DNA of 64,000 nt, from the NCBI GenBank assembly GCA_012934845.2, contig WNNJ02003776.1, forward strand, positions 124,001-188,000. The letters are read 5' to 3'. Position 1 is the first letter of the stretch. Each line of letters begins with the position of its first letter. Positions 11,601 to 24,900 of this stretch are shown piece by piece. The translations under genes and the position numbers were made by a program. This DNA is from Pomphorhynchus laevis (lineage: Eukaryota > Acanthocephala > Palaeacanthocephala > Echinorhynchida > Pomphorhynchidae). The notes below the pieces were generated by a model. It was not told where the DNA came from and ran no database searches. It saw nothing but the letters and a program-made list of their open reading frames with translations.

Positions 11601-14600
11601 AAGGCGATGCTTAGGCATCTTCAGAACGTGTCCTAACCACCTCAGGTGACTTTCTTTGATGTGGTAGCAGCGACTTTACTTCGAGTCAATCCCGGATGAC
11701 CGAATTCCTAACCTTATCTCTAAGGCTAAGACCGGCCACACCGCGAAGGAACCTCATTTCGGTCGCCTGTATCCGAGACGAAGGCCGCATTGTTTTTGTT
11801 GGACTTGTCCCTCAACTATAGGCCGTATCCTTAACTTAAGAATCCTAGCAAATAGCTTACCAGTTTGGCTAAGAAAAGTGATGCCCCGATAATTAGAACA
11901 CACTCTTCGTTAACCTTTCTTAACGATCGGTACCACCACTCGAGTTCGCCACTCACTAGAAACCTTGCCCGACTTCAATGCTACATTGAAGATCCTTGTT
12001 AGCCACTTCATACCAACAACGTCGAGAGCCTTTAAAGCTTCAGGTCGAATCTCGTCTACTCCAGAAGACTAGCCATTTCGAGGAATTTTAACAACAGCAA
12101 GGACCTCTTCCAAAGAGATATGCTCTTCCGTTGGTTTTAAAGTCTCTAGTTATACAAGAGAATGCATATCCATTTAATTAAGAAGACTCGTGAAATGCTC
12201 TATCCAACAACCAAGAATTTCTTAAATGTCAGTTAGCATTGATCCTCTCTTATCATAGACAGTTTAAAGAGTTTTCTTCTTTCCAACACGAAGGTTCCTG
12301 ATCGTCTTTCAGAGCATTTTCGAAACTGACCAATAATCAAGTTTTAAGTGCTTTCCAAACTTCTCCCAAGCCGCCTTCTTTGCTTCGATAACTGCTCTAG
12401 CTGAAGCTCTCTTTGCCCTTTGGTATTTGTCTACAACTTCCTGTAGACAAAATCGTAATAGCCAGCTTCTTCTGTTGGACAAAATCTTTAACTGTTGGTG
12501 TCCACCAAGCATTTCGAGTATTTCCTCCGCAACAAGCACATAATGCCTTCGAGCCACAACTTTTAAGAGTTGGTTTGGCAAGCGAGGATCTGAACATCTC
12601 CCATTCCTGATCAATGTTCTTCACCTGTTCTGGCAACCGACAGAAGTCCTCACTGATGTTGCCAGAAAAACTTTCTTTGACAGAAACATCTGCTAGACGC
12701 TTTCGGCACGCCTTCACACAACGTTTGGGTTTACCAGGCTTGTCTAGCATCCGATCTGGCTATCGAAGTTTACGAACTACAAGGTAGTGATCGGTTGTCA
12801 GATCAGCCCCTCTCTTCACATGAGTGCCCAAAACATAACGTTGCAGATCAGATGAAACAATTACAAAATCGATCATGGATCTTTGACAGAGAAAATCCTG
12901 ACGCCCTGTGCATCTATGCATCTCCTTATGTTCAAACATTGTGTTGGTGATGCACAAATGGTTACGAGAACAAAAGTGCAATAATTCGTCACCACTCGTA
13001 TTCAGATCAGAGAGTCCGTTCATCCGCAACACTCCCTTCCAAGTGCTATTGGCGCTATCAATATGAGCATTAAGTCACCCAATAGATTGAAGAAAACTCC
13101 CTCAGGCTCTATCAAGCGGAGCCTGAAGAACTTACACGAAGGCTGTGCATTCTGAGATAATGTTTGGAGCATACGCACACACAAGTTATCCCCTTTCACT
13201 CGTTGACTAAAAGTCTCAGAGACGCACGCCTTTCGTTCACTGGGTTAAACCTCTCTACTACGAACGACAACCGGGACTTGTAAGTATCCCTACACCCGCC
13301 TGTAGTCGCTTTCCGTTGATAATTCCCGAATAGTTAAGGTCCAGCCTTGATCCAAAAGTTTAGTTTCAGAATAGTGAAAAGAAGTCACTCCGACAATTTC
13401 AAGACCGAAGCAAACCATCTCTTTAATTAATTCTGGTTCCTTCTCCGTCATCGAGATGACATTCCATGTTCCTACATTAAGGCTAGTCCGCTTTGGATGT
13501 TGATGCCTCTTTCGCTGTCTCCGTACAACTGCCTAGTCACACGGCACCCGACAATGAAAACTCCTCCAGTAAGTGGTAGGTTGACCATTGTTCTTCGCAC
13601 TTTATTTATGTTTTGTAAATTTGTCGCTTATCATTTTCATTGTCGTGATTTGTTTGTTCAGTTATCTCTCGTTCTCGATATCCTTTGATGATCCAACATC
13701 GCTACTGTAAGAAAACAGTTCTCCGAGACTCTCTTCCGCCTTTTCGTCCATTGTTCTATCTGTGGTTGAAGTCATCGAAGTAATTTTGTTTGTTCGGCTA
13801 TCTCCCATTCTCAATATATTTTGATGATCCAACATCACTACTGCTAGGAAACAGGCCTTCGTGTCTCTCTTCCGCCTTTTCGTCTATTGTCTAATTCGCC
13901 GTTGGAGTCATCGGATGGATCTGAGATAGTGTATGAAAGAAATATCCCTACGGCTGATGCAAGCCTGTCAATTATTTAGCCGTTGATCGACGAATGTCGA
14001 AAATACGTTGATGGGCCGCTCCACGAATAGGCTTATTGGGATAGGTCCCAGTTTTATACTTAATCGACTGGCACCTTGCGGCCCAGTTGTCTAATTTAGT
14101 AGTATTTAAATAATTGTTGATACCTTTACGAATCCTTCATCTTTGCTATTGATAGTAGGATTTATCTCTTTGAATATCGCTTCTAGAATTCATAAATTCA
14201 CAACATTACGTTCGTTCATTTAAGCCTTTGTATTATCAATTATTTCCTTTTTAGATACCTTAATGTTGTGGTCATCTTCCATATGCTTTTTAATCGCACC
14301 GCTATATAAATGTTGCGTCATTCGTGAATACAACCATTGCGTTGTGTAACAAATATATTGTTCGAACTTACCTCACATTCAGCTTTTGGACATGTGAATT
14401 GATACACAGTGTTTTGTAAGGGTCTTTGAATGGTACAATTTTATAATATTGTGTGGCCAAGTTTCAGGCTCTTATAATATATTATCTAGTTTACTGTTTT
14501 TACCCGATGTAACTTCATTCTTTATTAAATAACTTAATTAATTTTCTTGAAAACGGAATGCAGATGTGTATTGTCCATAATAATACACTATTAATTTATT

Positions 14601-17600
14601 TGTATTGTTATTATGTTGTAGTTATTATTGACAAGAATTTGTCTAATTCAATCTAACTGCTTATGCAATTCATTCTTGTTAATTCAAAACGATAAACGCG
14701 GTGCAGTAGCGATTTGATAACACTCACTGTGTATTTGAGTGGCCTTATACTAGCCGACTCAAATACAACGGTAATACAGACAAACATTTTGGTAATACTC
14801 AAAAATTCAGACACTGACTATCATAAGTGCTCTTTATGTAGACCGAGCACTCAAATTTATTGCTATTATTGTTGACATGTACGTCGAGAAACAGTAATAC
14901 ATTTTGGTTTACAAACCCAACCGTAAAATAAAGACGAAGATTCATCAAACTTTCGCTTAAGCTCAATTACATTTTTAGAATTATCAACAGATATGAAAGA
15001 ATTATCTATCGAATGTAAAATGGCATTTTATTTTTGTCTTCTGAAAATTGTTTTCTTTCCAAGTGGCTCACAATAAAGGTTAGCTATTATTGTCCTAATA
15101 CAGACCCCATGGCAAGTCCATTAACTTGTTTGTATGTATCTCCATAAGGACATGTAAAGATAGATTCATTTAAGCAGATATCAAGTAATATTTTTAATGT
15201 GTTTTTTGACAAGACATTAGTTTGAAAACTATATTGTTGATTATCACTGTATACGTATTCTAACGCCAGTTCAATGTAATCATGATTTTGGATGTTTGTG
15301 AACAAATCGCTAACGTCTATTGAAGCCATGTGGGGCTATTATACCGTTAAGTATTTTAGAAATCTCATAGAATGGTGTTTGGACGGCTGAAATTAATGGA
15401 CGTATTGGCGGTGCTGTGCGTTTTTATGTATTTTTGGGTTACTGTATAAGTATCTAGTTGATCTGTATTATGTAACATTTTTATACCGGGACATTCCGGT
15501 GTAGATTCGTCGCTGTGGAAGCGACTACTAACATCACTTGGCAGGGAATCTGACATGCTCGCTGAAGCTCTGTCTGCACTTGCGATCATGTATAGCAACC
15601 GAGAAAGTATCGCCCGCCAAACTTAAGGCATTTGTCGCATTTAGGCTAGTGGCTATTCCAAAAACAGGACAATTGTCTGCGCCCCATAGGCGTCGCTGAC
15701 GGGAGCAGGCGAATTATCTGCAAGGCTACCCTAAACCTTATCAAAACGGATCTACAAGATGTGGCTGACATTGAACAACTGTGTGCATCGCAGCGCAGCG
15801 GTGTGGACTTCTGTGTCCATTCGTTGAAAGATGATTTCCATGACAATCCCGAATACGGCATTCTCTGCATCGACTCGAGAAATGCGTTTAACAGGCTTAA
15901 CATAAAAGTAGCCATGCTTAACATGGCACTTATATGCCCAGCGCACGATGGAGAACATTTATGCAGCAGATGCTCTACTAGTCGTTGATGAAGAAACGAT
16001 GCGCCCCGAAGAGGGTTTGACACAGGGCGACCCACTCGCCATGGCTATTTTCGCAATGTCATCCTTGCCGTTGATCAGGTTGGTCCGAGCCGCTTGCCCA
16101 AACATCAAGCAGAGATGGTTTGCGGATGACGCAAATTTTATCGGACCAACTTCTTCACTTGAGAAAGTATGGACTCTACTGCTGCAGCGTGGACCTGACT
16201 ATGGCTACTATGTCAATTTGACAAAGTCTTCCCTCCTTCTTCACGAAAACGTGACTGTTCCCGATTCACAGTTTGAAGAACTTCGACGTAATAATAAAGG
16301 CATAAGTATACTGGGCTCGCTCATAGGATCTAAATCATTCATGGAAAGATCAATCCAAAACCGAATTTCCAGTGAACTGGAGCCCCTACTTAGGCTAGTT
16401 GAGGTATGCAGGCTTGACCCACACGTATCCTTTGCAGGAATAACAAAGTCACTCCAATGGAAGTGGACTCAATTTATGCGGACTACCCGCTGCGAGGAAC
16501 ACATGTTGTTACCACTCAGAGACGCCATTGTCCGAGATGTTTTACCTGAGCTCACATCTCAGAGGCTGACTGATGACTGGTGCAAAGTGCTTACCTCGCC
16601 CATTCGTTTAGGCGGTATTGGAGTTTCAGATTCATACTTCGCGCCAAGCCTCTTGTTTGAAGCATCTACGCAAGTATGCTTATCATATTCAGCCGACAAT
16701 CGAGGTGATAAACTTCGGGCGTAACAACTTCTTACCGTAAAGAACATACGCACCCAGAGGGAATAAGCACTAAAGCTCTGGATGAAGACTGCAAAAGACC
16801 GTCTGCCTGAAGAAACTCAGCTAGATCTCAAATAAGCCAAAATTGACGGATCGTCAACATGGCTGAGTGTTGTTTTACCTACTGATCGCGAAGACCGCCA
16901 TTTATCTCCTCGCGTTTTTCATGACAGTCTTGAACTCCGTTACGGATGGGAACCAAACATTTGCAGCCACGGTGCATGTGCGATTCCACGTTGAGTTTGT
17001 CTCATTGTATGTCATGCAAACGGGGAGAGTTTCAAATGATACGTCACTACGTTGTACGGGATATCCTTGCAACGAATCTCACTGCTGTCTGCCACGGAGT
17101 CGGCATTAAACCGCTACTAGAATGCCCAAAAGAAGAATACACATTTTCAAAGAGCACAACGACCCGGCAACGAGACGCACGACTCGACATTGTGTGCGAA
17201 GGCTTGTTTGAGAATCGATTCGAGCTGACATTTTTGACGTCAGTGTTTATAACTACCTCGCCGAATTGTATGTATCAAACGTTTCCAGTTCAATGACCTA
17301 TCACGAATCTCGAAAAAGAGCTTAATACGAGGAGAGAGTGCAACAGCTTGAACAAGGTTCCTCATCCCCTTTATCCTCGCGTGCAATGTCGGCTTTGCAA
17401 TGTCGGCTTTAGCTCTGTGTCGGGCCGCGCGATGTGTATCCGAGGTTATCGTTCCTCCCGCGGTAAAGCCGTCTATATTGGACAATAATATCTGTCCTTC
17501 GCAACAGTGTTATCCTATATTGACGGTGACAGGGGCTTTACGCTACCTGCGAGTTTAAAAAATACTGACTGTCACTGACTTGTATCGGTGACTTCGTAAT

Positions 17601-18889
17601 CTTGTTGACAAATAATGTTTTGATGTGTTTGACGGGCCCATTTGCGGAACCTTTTGTATCTTCGTACCAATTTATTAATTTATTTATTTTTAAAAATATT
17701 TTATATATAATTAATATATATTATATTATTTATTATATATACATATATATTGAATTATAATTCTTTATAAACAGCCTCCGGAGGTCTATTTCAAGACGCT
17801 ATTAATAATCTGTGTAATTATCAGTTTCAATAAATTAGAAGTTTTTGTTTTCTAAATTTATTTACTGATAATTACACAAATTATATAAATTATTTTATAA
17901 CAATTATTTTTTTATTATTTAATTATTAAATTTTGATTTAGCATTATTACGCTAATTTTATATTTATATTAAATACGTAGACTCAGTTAACTGATTTGAG
18001 TTAAAAATATTAATACTTTAGTAATGCATACATATCCGCATATTTTCTATACTCGCGTTGACACGAATATAGAAAAAATCTCAGAAGTAAGTGTCCCGGT
18101 AATTTTTGATTTATTAACAATCAATTAAATATATATTATATATGAATAAATATTATATATTATAGTTACAATATATATAAATTTTATACATTATATATAC
18201 AATATATACAGCCGGTCGCACTCGAAACATGCGGCTCATACGGCCCAGCAATCAATGCATTTATCGCATTCTTGTCTTGGATGCTGAGAAGGGCAAAGTC
18301 TGTGCGCAAGAGCTGTTAGCTACCTGTCCAGGAAGAGAACGCTGTTTGCTTAATGGAGGCGATTGGTGATAAAATTATCGGACAATTTTTAATCGACTTG
18401 TAATTTTATTTTTCTGAATTTTTTTACTCTATTATTCCAACAATAAATATTAATAAATATATATAAACTTTATATTATATATAAATTGCATATATATTAT
18501 ATATTATACATGCATATATTGTATATGAATGTACGGTGTATTATAATACATTATGAATATGTATTAGATATTGTGCATATCTAATACATATATTTTGTTT
18601 ATCAATTTGACATCAATTTAAACAATTTTTGATTTATAATCAAGATATGCTAATTAGCGGATGTTACCTTTTGGATGAAATTAACTAAAAACATTTGTAC
18701 TAAAATTATTAGTAATTTATTATCTTATATAGCATCTATTATATACTTAAGAGATGATATTATATGAATCAGGGATCACTTAACTTTTACCCATCGACCT
18801 CTTCATTGAATGATTGGTAAACATTTGAATGTACAAATAAAACATGTCGCTTCCATCTACATTTAATGAAAACCAATTCATGTGATCCT

Positions 18890-18969
<80 letters not shown>

Positions 18970-21900
18970 CATATTTAGTAATTTTAGCAACCTTTAGTCG
19001 TTCATTTAGATAATCTTAAGTATTCCAGATCTAAATCTCTAAATTATCTTTAATATGTAGAGTTAGTTAGCTGATTTGGTTTATATATAACTTTAACGAA
19101 TTTTCGAATTCATTGACTCTGTAAACTTGTTTTATTTTGTTTATCAGTTAATGAAAATCATTAGTCATTACTCATAAAAACTTATCGTAAATTTATCTCG
19201 TACCGAATTGCGAATTGTAAATACAGAAAGACCTTTAATGTGGAAATTGGCTACAACGTTTACCGAAATATTGTATTTATATATTGCACTTCTAACAGTG
19301 CATGTAATTATTGTTAAAGTTAATTTTTTTGTACAAATCTCAATTTAATTCACTTTTTTATATCAATGCGGATAAAAGCCTTTTAATATTATTCAATTAT
19401 TAGAATCTTCAACTGCATAGTTTAATCAGTAGAGTGCAAAACAGTATAGCCAATACGTATCTAATAAACTAACAGAAATTGTATTATTAAAAACTGATCT
19501 TCTTTGCTCCCGGTTCAATTCCACGAGTATTAAATGTCACATTAATATTTAGCACAAAACAAATTATTCGATTTTCATTTAATGTATTTGGTAAAGCATA
19601 AAATCAAGTAACTGTAATGAAACTATTTGTTTTGAATGACAATTATCTATTAATTTTGGTGTTAAAATATATTCAAATGAATTATTTATGTTTTATTAGT
19701 CAAGATTGCTTTTCACATTAGGATAATTTAGGCTATAATTTATTTAGTGCATTAAAACTTATATAGATAAATTTCAATTGTATCATTTCCATGAATATGT
19801 ATTTTTTGAATAGATAATTTGAATTTGAAAAATTAAAATCATAATTATAATTTAATAAATTTATGACTTTAGTCAAAGACATTATTTTTATGGTATGATC
19901 TCAAAGAAAATTAATGTTTGATATTACTTTTATTATTTCATATTATTTCATATTCGCAACTTAACGCCACTTTAAGATTGTACTTTTAAGGCACTACGAA
20001 ATCACTACCTTAATATGGTGTCTTGAGGCATTATTTTCTTTAAGCATATGTAAATAAATAGTGTCTTGAGGCATTATTTTCTTTAAGCAGATGTAAATAA
20101 AAGTTGATTCATATATTTAATATATTGTAACATTTATATGCTATGATATTTTATGTTTTATGAGATTAAAATATTTTTGATATTAATTTCAATCCTTTTA
20201 CTGATTTAAATTAAGTTGATGAGCCTAATTCTGACTCGAATTTTACTGTATTATACGATTTTATGTATTTTATCATGTATTTTAGTCATGTATTTTACGA
20301 TTCATATGTTTTATATAATGTAACATTTATATGTTATGATATTTTATGTTTTATGAGATTAAGCCTAATTCTGACTCGAATTTTACTGTCCGTATAAAAA
20401 TAATATATATTGTATTAATTATAATATATATTATAATATAATAATATATTATTATATATTATTATAATATAATATTATAATATTATATATTAAAATATTA
20501 TATTATAATAATATATATCGTTTATATATTAATATTGTAATAGATATTATATATGGTAAATGTGTATAATAATTTCAGATTAATAGATAAATAGTCGAGG
20601 CATTAAATGTTATTTCATCTGTAAAAATAAAAATTAATTGTGATATAAAAATGCGAAGACAATATATTTTTGTGCTTTGTATTCTAACCGACCCTTCAAT
20701 AATGACTTTAGCATACTACGTGCTATTTCTCTTCATTTGCAATCAAAATATACGGATGCGACTGAGATATACAAGCAGGCTCTCCAATGCAGGTCTAGCA
20801 TAGTGTTAATAATTATTCGTCTTAAACATAGTAGTTAAAATAGTAGTGACAGCAAAGCCGATTCTACTTTGATAAGACTAAATTTGTTCCTTTGCAACGA
20901 AAATGCACCGGTAGAATTCTGTTATTATTTTTAATTTCAAAAAAGAACACTTTTTAGGAAATTGACGCTAAATTCGTTAGAAAATACAAAACACTGATAT
21001 CCAAGATTACCAAATTAAGCAAACCACAGGAATTATGCAATATTTACAACGAAGCATTCATGAATCTCAGTACTAACAACAAGGTAAATATTTTCTGTTT
21101 GAATTTCATTTATATTTGTCTGTTGGTTAATAAAAATTTAATAAATAGTAGATAAGAGCTTACCAATAATAAAACTTTAAACAATAGTTTTAATAAAACT
21201 ATTATCTTTATGATATTTTTATTTACATTTTTCATGAATGTGATTTTGTATAATATAAATTAAGTATAAAGTTGTGATAATTGGATGCCTTAAAACACTT
21301 CTCTGATATATATTTTTACCGGATATCAACTGCTACCCATCTTTCAACTACATTAAAATTATCAAGAAGGGTGTTGCCAGATGAAATTATACAATTATGT
21401 CTTATTTGCCTGTTTGCATAAAATGCTCGTATGCACGAAAATAACTTATATTTGATTAAACACTTTTTATTTGTCTTTTATTTGATCAAGCACCTATTAT
21501 TTGTCTCAATATAGATTACTTTTAAATAATTTTGATTTATTAATGCAATTAATGAGTGCAATCAAAGAAATAAGAATGCAATCAAAGAAACAAATAAGTT
21601 GACACACGAAAGTAATCTTATCGGAATTAATAAGAATGTTTTCAGAAGAGGTCAATCACATTGGCAAAAATTCAAAAATAATACTTTTTTTATTATTTCT
21701 GTCGGAGAAAAGACAAATTAATGATTTGATTAAACTTTCAATAATATTTTTTAACAAATAATTTTTGAAAATTACTTAATTGTTAAATATGTAAACAACA
21801 TAAGGAAATATAAGATAATAATAAGAAATTTAGATTAATATTCAAAAATGTTACATCTTACATTAACGCTAATTATATTTTGTAAAAAATATTTTAATAT

Positions 21901-24900
21901 TTATTTGGTCATCTTATTATAATAAATTTGATACTGCAATATACGTATATTCTAAATTATAACACGATAATTATTGTGATTAATAATCGATTAATTAGCA
22001 ATATTAATTATATAATATTAAATTTGGTATGTTGAAGAATTCCCAATCATAATAAATATTTAAAGAAGTGGAATTCGATTTTTATTTCAAAAACATTACA
22101 ACGTTTCGACGGGTACTCTTGTCATCGTCATAAACATCAACAAAACAACCAGATCGTGCAAGTTTTAGTTTAGATAGTTACAGTAACGGCACAGCATAGT
22201 TGCAGCTGCGCTGCTTTTCGTGAAGATTGTAAGTGACGTAATAGCACATCTTCGATGACTTTGTTGGAATAAACCACCGGGCCACGATGAAAATAATTAA
22301 AATCAGGAATGAACAAAAAGAAGTAAAGAAGAATTAATAAGAAAAAGAGAAACAAGAAATAATCTAAAATAATAATAGTAAATTAACCAAAATCTGTTAT
22401 AGAGAGTATCAAATAAGAGATGACCAAACAATTACAACCCATGATTTAAAAAATGCATGTAATTATAAAAGAATTAAAATAATAAATTAAATAACAATAC
22501 AACATCAGTATGTTAATATTTTATAAAAATATTGACATCGGCTTTATTATTGTCCATCAAACGATTTGAAAACTTTTTTTCATAAAATTTACTTCTTAAA
22601 TTTTACGTTCTTTTCGATATTATCGTGACATTAAATCTTAACGGCTGGAAATGTATAGAATGATTATATTATATCTTATTATATAAGATTTTATATAATG
22701 CTATTTATTTTTATATCAAGTTAAAATTTAAAATTTAAATTTAAAATAAAACTTAATTTTTATATAGGATTAATAAATAACATACGATGTATCAGAATAA
22801 GAATTAGATGTCATCAGGAGGAACTGCTATGCTATCAGGTTTCAGCCCCTAACTCCTCTACCCAACATAGTCGCGGGGCCAAATACGTATTAAGGACGTA
22901 TTTCCTCTGATTAAATTTGATTATCTAGTATCTTATTCTAAAACAAAGTATATTACTTATTATCCATCCATAAACATTTTCCGCTTAAGATTTTGAATTT
23001 ATTTTTAAGAATATTGTTATTTAATATTAGTATTGTTGTTAATATTTAAAACATTGAAGAAAGCCAATATCATTATTGTTGTCAATGATTTAATTATTCA
23101 AATGATTTTGAAGAAAACCAATATCGTTACAAATTGTTGCAATTCTTAAAATTTCATTAGTTAATGTATTATATTTTATATTAAATGGTATACATGAATG
23201 CTCTTGCAAAAAATATGGTTTTGTAAATTTAAATGTCATCTTTTCGACATAAATTATAAGTAGTTATAATTTATATTAATTTAATGTTCATATCTAGATA
23301 TATACTTTCTTTATCATTAATATTGGTTTTATTAAAAATGAGGCTACACGGATAAATTTGTTCGCTTATTGAATAAAAATTATTAGAGCTAAATACACAA
23401 ATATCATCAATATATCGAAACATTTATTTTATATATATACTTTAAATTTATTTTTTAAACGGTTTTGGACAAATTCATATTCTATAAAGCTTAAAGTAAT
23501 AAAAGCACACTTCAATTGATTGGTAATCGAAAGTAATACTTGTATAAAACACAATTCATACGTAGTGCGTTTAAATGTACATTAAAACCAATTTCTGTCT
23601 ATATGAATAAAATAATTAAAACAATTTAAGCACACTTTAAAAAGTATTGCAAGGTAATTGAAATTAATACTGGTATAAAACACTATTTCAGTATTAATTC
23701 TACAAAAGAATTTTTAGAACAGACAAAAGGAATAAATTTTCAAAATATAAATACATACGATTTTAGTACGCTTTATACAAATCTAGATTTAGTAGATATT
23801 AAAGAAGCGTTAGTAAAATTAATTAACCTTATATTCGGAAAAAGATATACATATATATGTTATAATAATTATAACGCTTTACAAAAATTAAACCATCAAG
23901 TAAATATAAATATATGGATAAAATTGAATTAATAGAATCCTTAAATATTTTGATAAATCAAAATTATTTAAAAGTAGGGACATCTATATTTAGACAAGTA
24001 AAAGGTGTTTTAATGGGTGGTAATAGTAGCCCAATTATAGCTGACTTGTTTTTAAGCTCTATAGAATATGAATTCGTTCATAACTGTGTAAAAACTAAAT
24101 CTTAACAATATAAATATATGAAATATATTTCGATACATTGATGATATATGTGTATTTAATTCTAATAATTTTTATTCAATTAGTGAGCGCATTTATCCAG
24201 AAAGCCTTATTCTTAACAAAACCAATATTAATGATAAAGAAGGTGTATATCTAGATATAAACATTAAATTAACATTAACTAAAACTACTATTAATTTATA
24301 TCGTAAAGATGACATATTTAAATTTACAAGAAACATATTTTTGCATGAGCATTCATGCATACTATATAATATAAAATATAATACATTATATAATGAAATT
24401 TTAAGAATTGCAACAATATGTAATGATATTGGCTTTCTTCAAAATCATTTAAATAATTTAATAGATACATATTTTAAACTAGGTTACTATAAAAATAACA
24501 TTAAGCAGAAAATAGTAAAATATATAAATCAACACAATAATATAAAGAATAAATTTAAACTCTTAAGTGGCAAATTTTTATGGATGGATAATAAATAATA
24601 TACTTTGTATTAGAATAAGATACTAGATAGTTATTTCAGAGGAAATACATCATTAGCACGTATTTGGCCCCTCTTCTATGTCGTGTCGAGGAATTAGTAG
24701 CCAAAACCTGATAGCATAGCAGTTCCGCCTGAAGACCTCTTATCCTTATACTGACACAACGTCTGTTATTTATTAGTCAATTCATAAAAATGACATTTTT
24801 TATTTCAATTTTTTCTTTTAAATTGATTTAAATTATAAAAAGTTTTATAACAAATATTTTTTTATTGCTTAATTATTAAATTTTTATGTACCAATATGAT

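Noticed and set aside
18787-18990. Tyr-Ile repeat protein on the - strand
   Set aside because: Product of the (AT)n microsatellite.
20640-20711. Extension of SRP72 exon 7 upstream ([11 protein letters not shown])
   Set aside because: Open but out of phase with exon 6. The acceptor at 20,711 gives a phase match and better family alignment.
24600-24760. Possible hammerhead around CCTGATAGCATAGCAG in the PLE4 tail
   Set aside because: Lacks CTGANGA and a following GAAA; only a conserved tail sequence of unknown role.
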